Assembly (NCBI GenBank): GCA_902796455.1
Contig: CADBPH010000293.1
Location: 1-7,152, forward strand
Direction: 5' to 3'
DNA from: an uncultured Bacteroidia bacterium
Lineage (GTDB): Bacteria; Bacteroidota; Bacteroidia; Bacteroidales; UBA932
DNA length: 7,152 bases
Position numbers and translations under genes: made by a program. The notes under the pieces were generated by a model. The model was given only the letters and a program-made list of their open reading frames with translations, did not search any database and was not told where the DNA came from. Shown piece after piece: positions 1 through 6,039 of this stretch; positions within the stretch are counted from its first letter, which is position 1, and every line of letters begins with the position of its first letter.

Positions 1-350
1 ACCAGGGACATCATCGCATGGAAAAGACGCATGTACGTGTCGAAATCCCGTTGGGAAAGATTGCCCATGGCCAGGTTGTTGGCGACGAAAATATACACGC
101 CTTCGAAAATCGTCCGGTCCTGGATCACCGTGTTCTCCGAACGGGCGATCTCCAGCACGTCCTGGAACCGCTGCTCCAGGAAATAGACCTCCAGGTTGAA
201 CGACCAGCGTTTGATATCCTTGTAATAATCTTCCAGATAAGGGTTATAGGTGACGGATTCAAATTTCGGAGTCCACCCGTAGTGGGCGGCCAGCATTTTG
301 GTCAGGGTCGTCTTCCCGCTGCCGATATTTCCCGCAATTCCGATGTGCAT
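1..350 (-). CDS. Deoxynucleoside kinase, N-terminal half (runs off left edge)
   Basis: Likely a cytosolic deoxynucleoside kinase of the dCK/dGK/dAK type, which transfers a phosphate from a nucleoside triphosphate to a deoxynucleoside in the salvage pathway. The 116 visible residues begin MHIGIAGNIGSGKTT, giving a P-loop at residues 7-15 immediately after the start, as is usual for the family. Further family marks are Glu31 in FESVTYNPYLEDYY, Gln60 in YFLEQRF (the position that contacts the base in relatives) and Asp78-Arg79 in IQDRTIFEG (the DRS/ERS-like catalytic motif). Family members are about 200 residues, so roughly half is visible and the lid region is missing. The ATG at 350 is chosen because the P-loop follows directly; no Shine-Dalgarno is visible, which is normal in Bacteroidetes. 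It is divergent from the hydrolase-uvrA run and has its own -7 box at 393-386. Substrate preference (dA, dG, dC) cannot be read from this fragment. Confidence 0.9.
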   Translation of the reverse strand, partial: MHIGIAGNIGSGKTTLTKMLAAHYGWTPKFESVTYNPYLEDYYKDIKRWSFNLEVYFLEQRFQDVLEIARSENTVIQDRTIFEGVYIFVANNLAMGNLSQRDFDTYMRLFHAMMSL

Positions 351-382
351 GGTAAGAGAAGTTGAAATGGAAATGGTTATCC

Positions 383-413
383 TTACAAATTTAGAGTCTT
401 TTTCTTAAATTTG
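383..413 (+). promoter_or_regulatory. Candidate promoter for the hydrolase-uvrA-nucleoside kinase run
   Basis: TAAATTTG at 406-413 is a perfect fit to the Bacteroidetes -7 consensus TAnnTTTG. TTAC at 383-386, 19 bases upstream, is a weak -33 candidate. Transcription would start near 420, leaving about 30 bases of leader to the ATG at 452. This box is the exact mirror image of the one serving the opposite gene, so each -33 region overlaps the other promoter's -7 box. Confidence 0.6.
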
Positions 414-416
414 TAA
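386..416 (-). promoter_or_regulatory. Candidate promoter for the deoxynucleoside kinase
   Basis: Reading the minus strand, TAAATTTG at 393-386 matches the Bacteroidetes -7 consensus TAnnTTTG at every fixed base. The -33 element is poor: TTAC at 416-413 with a 19-base spacer, or TTTA at 417-414 with 20. Transcription would start near 380, giving a leader of about 30 bases before the ATG at 350. The position and perfect -7 box make it credible, but no start site has been measured here. Confidence 0.6.
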
Positions 417-451
417 ACGACTTACACGAAACTTGCGAAATTATTCCTTAC

Positions 452-1159
452 ATGCTGAATATCAAATCATTTGTTTTCAATCCCTTTCAAACTTCCTGCC
501 CATTGCTGTGGGACGAAGACGGCTGCGGAGTGATTGTGGACCCGGGATGTTACGGAGAGGTTGAAATGCAGCGCCTGTGCAGTTACATGGCCGCAGAAAA
601 AATCCGCCCGGAAAAGATTCTCCTCACCCACGGACATTTCGACCACATCTATGGCGTCAAGGCATTGTCGGAATTATATGATATCCCCGTCTACATGCAT
701 CCGGACGACGCGGTCATCCTCGCCCATGACGACCAGATCAGCACCGCTTTCGGCCTGAAAGCCCCGGACACCTCCTTCGACTGGCTTCCCCTGTCGGAAG
801 GCGACATCCTCCGCGGCGGGAAGATTTCCTTCGAAGTCATCCATACGCCGGGGCACACCCCGGGCGGCGTCTGCTTCCTGGACCGCGAAGACGGCCTGCT
901 CCTGAGCGGAGATACCCTCTTTGCCGGAAGCATCGGCCGGACCGACAACCAGTGGGGCGACTACGACAAATTGATTGTCAGCATCATGGACAAACTCATG
1001 GGGCTTCCGTCCGACACGGATGTCATCCCCGGGCACGGTCCCAAGACCGATATCGGATACGAACGCACCCACAATCCGTTCCTCCAACCCTTCAACGAGC
1101 CGGAAGAGTCCGCGGATGAAGATCCCGACGGAATCGGACTGGACGGGTCATGGATCTAA
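452..1159 (+). CDS. Metallo-beta-lactamase-fold hydrolase, glyoxalase II (YcbL/GloC) type
   Basis: A soluble binuclear-metal hydrolase of 235 residues, of the group that includes type II glyoxalase II (hydroxyacyl-thioester hydrolases). The complete metal site is visible: THGHFDH at 59-65 (His60, His62, Asp64, His65), His135 in HTPGHTPGG, Asp154 in SGDTLF and His195 in PGHGP. The segment GSIGRTD at 159-165 is typical of the YcbL/GloC-like branch. It lacks the long C-terminal substrate-binding domain of classical glyoxalase II, so glutathione itself need not be the substrate and the exact substrate is unknown. After the core, an acidic tail rich in Glu/Asp (about 216-235) follows. The ATG at 452 is the first in frame after the promoter candidate, with no Shine-Dalgarno. 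It leads a run with uvrA, which starts 10 bases after its stop. Confidence 0.88.
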   Translation: MLNIKSFVFNPFQTSCPLLWDEDGCGVIVDPGCYGEVEMQRLCSYMAAEKIRPEKILLTHGHFDHIYGVKALSELYDIPVYMHPDDAVILAHDDQISTAFGLKAPDTSFDWLPLSEGDILRGGKISFEVIHTPGHTPGGVCFLDREDGLLLSGDTLFAGSIGRTDNQWGDYDKLIVSIMDKLMGLPSDTDVIPGHGPKTDIGYERTHNPFLQPFNEPEESADEDPDGIGLDGSWI

Positions 1160-1169
1160 GTAATCCTGC

Positions 1170-3965
1170 ATGAAACAAGAATACATTGAAATACACGGCG
1201 CACGCGCGCACAACCTCAAGAATGTGGACGTCAGCATCCCCCGGGGCGCTTTCGTCGTCGTAACCGGCCTGAGCGGCAGCGGGAAATCCTCCCTCGCCTT
1301 CGACACCTTGTATGCGGAGGGTCAACGCCGCTACATGGACACGCTCAGCACCTATGCCAAACACTTCATGGGGATTCTGGAAAAACCTGAAGTCGAAGAA
1401 ATTACAGGGTTGAGCCCCATCATCGCCATCGAACAGAAAACCACCGGGAACAACCCCCGCTCCACTGTCGGGACCATCACGGAAATCTACGATTTTCTCC
1501 GGCTGCTGTTCGCCCGGGCTTCCCGGGCCTATTCCCCCGCAAACGGGGCGGAACTGGTCCGTTATACCGACGAGCAGATTGTCGACCTGATCATGACCCG
1601 TTTCGCCGGGCGGAAATGCTACCTGCTTGCTCCGCTTGTCCGGGGCCGGAAGGGACATTACAAAGAACTTTTCGACCAGATGCGCCGGCGGGGTTATACC
1701 CAGATGCGCATCGACGGGGAAATCCGGGACCTGGCCGAAGTGACGGCCCTGGACCGCTACAAGCCCCATTTCATCGAACTGGTCGTCGATAAACTCAAAC
1801 CGGGAGTCGGGGATACCAAGCGGGTCCGGGAATCCGTGATGACGGCCCTGGGACGGGGCAAAGGCTCCGTTGCCGTCATGGACATGGAAACCGGGCAGTT
1901 GCAGCATTATTCCAAGCACCTGATCGATCCGGAAACCGGATTGTCCATCCAGGAACCCGCCCCGCACACCTTCTCGTTCAACTCCCCGGAAGGATACTGT
2001 CCGCATTGCAAGGGACTCGGGATGATTGTCGACGTGAACATCGATACGATTTTCCCGGACCGGAACCTGTCCATTGCGGACGGCGGCATCGCCCCGCTGG
2101 GGAAAATGCGTGAAACCCGCAAATTCGATATCATCCGCTCCATCGCCCGGAAATACAATTTCTCTGTATATGACCCGATTGCGGCCATCCCGGACGATGC
2201 CGTCTCCCTGCTGGCCTTCGGATCCGACGAACTGTTCCGGGTGGGGGAAGGCAACCTTTCCGAAATGGTTTCCTTCCCCGGCGTCGTCGACGACATCGAT
2301 GAGAAAATCGTCTGCCCGGTCTGCGGCGGAACCCGCCTGCGCGAGGAAACCAAGTGCTTCCGCATTGACGGACTGACCATCTCGCAAGTTGCCGCCATGG
2401 AAATGTCCGCCCTCGGACAGTGGCTGGATTCACTGCCGGAAAAACTCAGCGAACGGGAAAACCTCATTGCCCGCGACATCCTCAAAGAATTGCACGACCG
2501 TGTCCGGTTCATGCTGGATGTAGGCCTGGATTACCTGACCCTCGACCGGGCCACGGGATCGCTGTCCGGCGGAGAAAGCCAGCGGATCCGCCTGGCGACC
2601 CAAATCGGATCCAAACTGGTCAATGTCCTGTACATCCTCGACGAACCCTCCATCGGCCTGCACCAGAAAGACAACCGCAAGCTGATCGCCTCGCTGAAAA
2701 CCCTCCGGGACGAAGGCAACTCCATCATGGTCGTGGAGCATGACGCCGAGACCATGCTGTCTGCAGACTGGCTCGTGGACGTGGGCCCCGGTGCCGGAGA
2801 GCAGGGCGGACATATCTGCCTGAACGGGCCGCTGAGCCTGCTCCTGAAAGGACGGAAACCGGACCCGGACACCCTCGCCCGATGCATTGTCGGCCCGTCC
2901 GCCACGTTGGACTACCTCCGGGGCAAACGCTGCATCCCGGTACCCGGACACCGCAGGCGCGGAAACGGACTGACCCTCGGGATCCGCGGTGCAACCGGGA
3001 ACAATCTCAAAGACGTGGACATTGATTTCCCGCTGGGAACCTTTATCGGCATCAGCGGCGTAAGCGGCAGCGGCAAGTCGTCCCTGATTAACGAAACGCT
3101 CATGCCGGTGCTCAAGAACAAGTTCTACCACGCCAAGCTGAAACCGCTCCCCCACCGGGAAATCGTCGGCATCCAGAACATCGACAAACTGATTGAAATC
3201 GACCAGAGCCCGATCGGACGCACACCCCGGAGCAATCCCGCCACCTTCACCGGAGTCTTCGGGGATATCCGCAACCTGTTCGCCGACACCATCGACGCCA
3301 AGGTGCGTGGTTTCGGCGCCGGACGCTTCTCCTTCAATGTGCCCGGCGGCCGGTGCGAAGCCTGCAAGGGCGCCGGTAGCAAGGTCAGCGAAATGAACTT
3401 CCTGCCGTCGGTCAATGCCGTTTGCGAGGAATGCCGCGGAAGGCGTTACAAGGACGACACCCTCGCTGTCCATTATAAGGGGAAGAGCATCAACGACGTG
3501 CTGGAAATGCCTGTCAACGAGGCTTATGAGTTCTTCAAGAATGTCCCGAAGATTGCGCAGAAACTGAAAGCGATGGTCGATGTGGGCCTGGGATATGTCC
3601 ATCTCGGACAATCCGCCGTGACCCTGTCCGGCGGAGAGAGCCAGCGGATGAAGCTGGCGGCTGAACTGTTCCGGAAAGCGACGGGAAACACCCTTTATAT
3701 CCTCGACGAACCCACGACCGGCCTGCATTTTGAAGATATCCAGGTCCTGCTGGGGGTTTTGCAGCAGCTCGTGGATCAAGGGAATACGGTCATCATCATC
3801 GAACACAACCTGGATGTCCTGAAAAGCGTGGATTACCTTTTCGACCTGGGTCCGGAGGGCGGAGCCGGCGGCGGCCGGATCGTGGCGGAAGGGACCCCCG
3901 AGGAGATTGCCCGTGACCCGGCCAGCGTTACGGGACCCTATTTGAAAGAGATATTAGATAAATAA
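1170..3965 (+). CDS. uvrA: Excinuclease ABC subunit UvrA
   Basis: The damage-recognition ATPase of nucleotide excision repair; it dimerises, loads UvrB on damaged DNA and then leaves. At 931 residues it is full length. Nucleotide-binding half I has Walker [10 protein letters not shown] (33-41), signature LSGGESQR (465-472), Walker B with [12 protein letters not shown] (487-498) and switch His524. Half II has Walker [10 protein letters not shown] (630-638), LSGGESQR (819-826), [12 protein letters not shown] (842-853) and His879. The region around 130-250, ending in the [15 protein letters not shown] stretch, corresponds to the UvrB-binding domain, so this is not the shortened UvrA2 form. The C-terminal zinc module is intact (Cys729, Cys732, Cys752, Cys755). 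In the first half only CPHC (277-280) and CPVC (382-385) remain; the CxxC pairs that many UvrA proteins carry near residues 122 and 250 are replaced by YSPANG and by a Cys-free stretch. The nucleoside kinase starts 5 bases after its stop, so the two are probably cotranscribed. Confidence 0.97.
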   Translation: MKQEYIEIHGARAHNLKNVDVSIPRGAFVVVTGLSGSGKSSLAFDTLYAEGQRRYMDTLSTYAKHFMGILEKPEVEEITGLSPIIAIEQKTTGNNPRSTVGTITEIYDFLRLLFARASRAYSPANGAELVRYTDEQIVDLIMTRFAGRKCYLLAPLVRGRKGHYKELFDQMRRRGYTQMRIDGEIRDLAEVTALDRYKPHFIELVVDKLKPGVGDTKRVRESVMTALGRGKGSVAVMDMETGQLQHYSKHLIDPETGLSIQEPAPHTFSFNSPEGYCPHCKGLGMIVDVNIDTIFPDRNLSIADGGIAPLGKMRETRKFDIIRSIARKYNFSVYDPIAAIPDDAVSLLAFGSDELFRVGEGNLSEMVSFPGVVDDIDEKIVCPVCGGTRLREETKCFRIDGLTISQVAAMEMSALGQWLDSLPEKLSERENLIARDILKELHDRVRFMLDVGLDYLTLDRATGSLSGGESQRIRLATQIGSKLVNVLYILDEPSIGLHQKDNRKLIASLKTLRDEGNSIMVVEHDAETMLSADWLVDVGPGAGEQGGHICLNGPLSLLLKGRKPDPDTLARCIVGPSATLDYLRGKRCIPVPGHRRRGNGLTLGIRGATGNNLKDVDIDFPLGTFIGISGVSGSGKSSLINETLMPVLKNKFYHAKLKPLPHREIVGIQNIDKLIEIDQSPIGRTPRSNPATFTGVFGDIRNLFADTIDAKVRGFGAGRFSFNVPGGRCEACKGAGSKVSEMNFLPSVNAVCEECRGRRYKDDTLAVHYKGKSINDVLEMPVNEAYEFFKNVPKIAQKLKAMVDVGLGYVHLGQSAVTLSGGESQRMKLAAELFRKATGNTLYILDEPTTGLHFEDIQVLLGVLQQLVDQGNTVIIIEHNLDVLKSVDYLFDLGPEGGAGGGRIVAEGTPEEIARDPASVTGPYLKEILDK

Positions 3966-3970
3966 TTACG

Positions 3971-5701
3971 ATGGATAACAACGAAATCAAAATTTGGTGC
4001 ACAAACGACGGGAAACGCCACATCGCAACCCTGGGGTCGACCCTGTCCGATATTTCAAAAAAATGGTGCACGCGGGTGAAGGACGAAAAAACGGGGAAAA
4101 TGTACCCGGTCCTGGCTGCGCTGGTCGACCACAAGCTCAAAGGCCTGAGTTACCCGGTCGCCGTCTCGCACGAAGTAGAATTCATCGGCTACAACCACGC
4201 CGACGGGCGGCGGACGTATATCCGCTCCCTCTGCTTTGTCCTGCAGAAAGTGGTCCGGGAATTCTACCCGGACAAGATCCTGGTCATCGACCATTCCCTT
4301 CCCAGCGGCCTGTACTGCGAGCTCAAGGACAAGACACCCAACGACGAGGGGCACCATCCCGTCCATTTCCTGACCGATGACGAACTGGACCGGATCAAAG
4401 TGCGGATGCAGGAGATTGTGGCAGCAGACCTTCCCTTCATGGTCAAGACCATGCTGGCCGAGGATGCCATCGCGATTTACGAGGGTCAGATGCAGCACCA
4501 CAAGGCAGAATTGCTGCGCAGCCTGGGCAAATTCACGGTCCATGTCTACTCGCTGGACGGCCTGGATGATACCTTCTATGGCCCGCTGGTGCCTTCCACC
4601 GGCATGCTGACGAAATTCGACATCACGGGATTCAGCCAGGGATTCTGCATGCAGCTGCCGTCCATCAATGACTTCGACAAAGTCCTGCCGATGACGCGGC
4701 AATCCAAGATCGCGGCTACGCTGAAAGAGTATTCCGACTGGTGCAACATTGTCGGTATCAGCGGAGTAGGATCGCTCAACAAGGCCATCCTGGGCGGAAG
4801 GGCGACGGAAATCATCAACATCGCCGAGAGTTTGCATGAACGGAAATACGCCGGCATCGCAGATGAAATCTTCCGGAAACGTTCGCAGGTGAAGATCGTG
4901 CTGATCGCCGGCCCCTCTTCGAGCGGGAAAACCTCCTCGTCCCTGCGACTCGCCCTGCAATGCAAGGTGCTGGGCCTCAACCCGAAAGTCATTGAATTGG
5001 ACAACTATTTCGTGGACCGGGACCACACGCCGCGCGACGAAAACGGCGATTATGATTTCGAGGCGCTGCATGCCATGGACCTGGACTTGCTGAACGAACA
5101 GTTGAATGCCCTGCTGCGCGGCGAAGAAGTCGAGCTGCCGAAATTCGACTTCAAGGCGGGCCAGCGGGTTTATGACGGACACCGGATGCGCCTGGAAGAG
5201 AAAGACATCCTGATTATGGAAGGCATCCACGCCTTGAATCCGGAGATGACGGCCGCCGTCGACAACACCCGGATTTTCCGGGTTTATGCCTCGGCGCTGA
5301 CCTCGCTCAATCTCGACGAGAACAACAACATTTCCACCTCGGACAACCGCCTGCTGCGCCGCATCGTACGGGACAACCGGGTCCGCGGCATCACGCCGGA
5401 AGATACCATCCTGCGCTGGCACAGCGTGCGCCGGGGAGAAAGCCGCAACATTTTCCCCTATCAGGAGAATGCTGACGCCGTCTTCAATTCCGCCCTGATT
5501 TTCGAGCTCCCGATGCTCCGGTATTATGCCGAGCCGCTGCTGCGCCGGATTTCGCCGGCTTCACCGGCCTACACGGAAGCCATCCGGTTGCTGAAATTCC
5601 TGGGATACATCGTCGCCCTGCAGCCTTCGGAAATCGCGGCCATCCCGCCGACTTCCATTATGCGGGAATTCATTGGCGGACAGACCCTGTCACACCGGTA
5701 A
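3971..5701 (+). CDS. Multidomain nucleoside kinase (TGS + ThrRS-like domain + uridine kinase-like domain)
   Basis: Probably a cytosolic kinase that phosphorylates a nucleoside such as uridine or cytidine; the true substrate is not evident. Three parts are visible in 576 residues. Residues 1-70 resemble a TGS domain (ALVDHKLKGLSYPV, EVEFIGYN). Residues about 80-250 resemble the second domain of threonyl-tRNA synthetase: VVREFYPD, the LTDDELDRIKVRMQEIV helix, DLPF, and GPLVPSTG in place of GPHVPST. Residues about 305-570 are a phosphoribulokinase/uridine kinase domain with P-loop GPSSSGKT (314-321), LDNYFVDRD (343-351), YDFEALHAMD, and MEGIHALN (416-423). The zinc and catalytic His/Cys positions of the ThrRS-like editing domain are all substituted, so editing activity is not expected. 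The length and architecture match a known family of large bacterial nucleoside kinases, so it is not a chance fusion. It is the last gene of the run after uvrA. Confidence 0.88.
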   Translation: MDNNEIKIWCTNDGKRHIATLGSTLSDISKKWCTRVKDEKTGKMYPVLAALVDHKLKGLSYPVAVSHEVEFIGYNHADGRRTYIRSLCFVLQKVVREFYPDKILVIDHSLPSGLYCELKDKTPNDEGHHPVHFLTDDELDRIKVRMQEIVAADLPFMVKTMLAEDAIAIYEGQMQHHKAELLRSLGKFTVHVYSLDGLDDTFYGPLVPSTGMLTKFDITGFSQGFCMQLPSINDFDKVLPMTRQSKIAATLKEYSDWCNIVGISGVGSLNKAILGGRATEIINIAESLHERKYAGIADEIFRKRSQVKIVLIAGPSSSGKTSSSLRLALQCKVLGLNPKVIELDNYFVDRDHTPRDENGDYDFEALHAMDLDLLNEQLNALLRGEEVELPKFDFKAGQRVYDGHRMRLEEKDILIMEGIHALNPEMTAAVDNTRIFRVYASALTSLNLDENNNISTSDNRLLRRIVRDNRVRGITPEDTILRWHSVRRGESRNIFPYQENADAVFNSALIFELPMLRYYAEPLLRRISPASPAYTEAIRLLKFLGYIVALQPSEIAAIPPTSIMREFIGGQTLSHR

Positions 5702-5705
5702 AGGC

Positions 5706-5736
5706 TTGTATAAAAAGAAGAATTATTTTATCTTTA
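5706..5736 (+). promoter_or_regulatory. Candidate promoter for the small membrane protein
   Basis: TTG at 5706-5708 and TATCTTTA at 5729-5736, with a 20-base spacer, fit the Bacteroidetes -33 (TTTG) and -7 (TAnnTTTG) pattern with one mismatch in each. It lies in a 77-base AT-rich gap inside otherwise GC-rich DNA. Transcription would begin near 5743, with a leader of about 36 bases and no Shine-Dalgarno before the ATG at 5779. No terminator for the upstream kinase gene is visible, so read-through is also possible. Confidence 0.5.
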
Positions 5737-5778
5737 CGCAGAATAAGTCCTATCACAACAACTTAATAAATTCAAATC

Positions 5779-5964
5779 ATGTCAACCCTTATTTACATTA
5801 TCGGTGTCGTCCTGTCTGTCCTCGCCGTGATCGACATCCTCAAGAAACCCATCTCCGTGGTCGGTAAGATCATTTCCGCCGTCCTTGTCCTGATCACCAG
5901 CTGGGTCGGTCTTGCCGTGTATTACCTGTACGCCAAGAACCACCTGACCGAGTGGTTCAAATAG
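5779..5964 (+). CDS. Small two-helix membrane protein, possibly PLDc_N-like
   Basis: A 61-residue protein made almost entirely of two hydrophobic helices, about residues 4-20 and 31-51, joined by a short polar turn containing DILKKP and VGK, and ending in a polar, partly charged tail (YAKNHLTEWFK). It should sit in the inner membrane as a hairpin. The pattern of an Asp-Ile-Leu after helix 1 and an aromatic-rich end to helix 2 (VYYLYAK) recalls the PLDc_N domain (phospholipase D-nuclease N-terminal-like), which also occurs as stand-alone small proteins; this resemblance is judged by eye. The gene is supported by its own promoter candidate, an ATG following an AT-rich leader, codon composition like its neighbours and a stem-loop just after the stop. 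Its function is unknown. Confidence 0.75.
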   Translation: MSTLIYIIGVVLSVLAVIDILKKPISVVGKIISAVLVLITSWVGLAVYYLYAKNHLTEWFK

Positions 5965-5980
5965 CAGGTCACCTAACGAC

Positions 5981-6017
5981 AGAACGCCCTGGAAGCATTT
6001 GACTTCCAGGGCGTTCT
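5981..6017. terminator. Perfect 15-bp stem-loop between convergent genes, likely bidirectional terminator
   Basis: AGAACGCCCTGGAAG at 5981-5995 is the exact reverse complement of CTTCCAGGGCGTTCT at 6003-6017, with a 7-base loop (CATTTGA). It lies 16 bases after the stop of the small membrane protein and 22 bases beyond the stop of the opposing amylase-family gene, the usual place for a shared terminator. The following T run is weak (CGTTTCC on the plus strand, none on the minus), so it may act as an RNA 3' end stabiliser as well as, or instead of, a strict intrinsic terminator. Confidence 0.8.
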
Positions 6018-6039
6018 CGTTTCCGGAATGATCCGGCAG

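Larger units (their letters stand above)
383..416. repeat. 11-bp perfect inverted repeat in the divergent control region
   Basis: TTACAAATTTA at 383-393 is the exact reverse complement of TAAATTTGTAA at 406-416, separated by a 12-base spacer (394-405) that contains a T run. Each arm contains a TAnnTTTG box pointing outward. The symmetry may simply reflect two back-to-back promoters, or it may also be an operator for a dimeric regulator. The arms are almost pure A/T, so a terminator role is unlikely. Confidence 0.75.

Noticed and set aside
18..365. Plus-strand open frame of 115 codons at the left edge
   Set aside because: Antisense to the deoxynucleoside kinase, whose P-loop and DR motif identify the true strand.
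383..416. Inverted repeat read as an intrinsic terminator
   Set aside because: The arms are nearly all A/T and it sits between divergent starts, not after a gene. Promoter boxes explain it better.
1092..2387. Long open frame (431 codons) on the minus strand
   Set aside because: It lies opposite uvrA, whose product is recognisable throughout. The antisense translation has no known motif and is rich in Gly, Asp and Val/Phe as expected from the complement of GC-biased codons.
2430..3806. Long open frame (458 codons) on the minus strand
   Set aside because: Opposite the C-terminal half of uvrA. No recognisable domain; explained by the GC-rich third positions of the coding strand.
1170..3965. 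UvrA2-type or drug-resistance UvrA paralogue
   Set aside because: The region corresponding to the UvrB-binding domain is present and the length is that of canonical UvrA.
4055..5422. Long open frame (455 codons) on the minus strand
   Set aside because: Opposite the nucleoside kinase gene, which has clear motifs throughout. Same compositional shadow.
5673..5867. Plus-strand open frame of 64 codons across the kinase stop and the small membrane protein gene
   Set aside because: It covers the promoter region and reads the small gene out of frame. The 5779-5964 frame gives a coherent two-helix protein instead.
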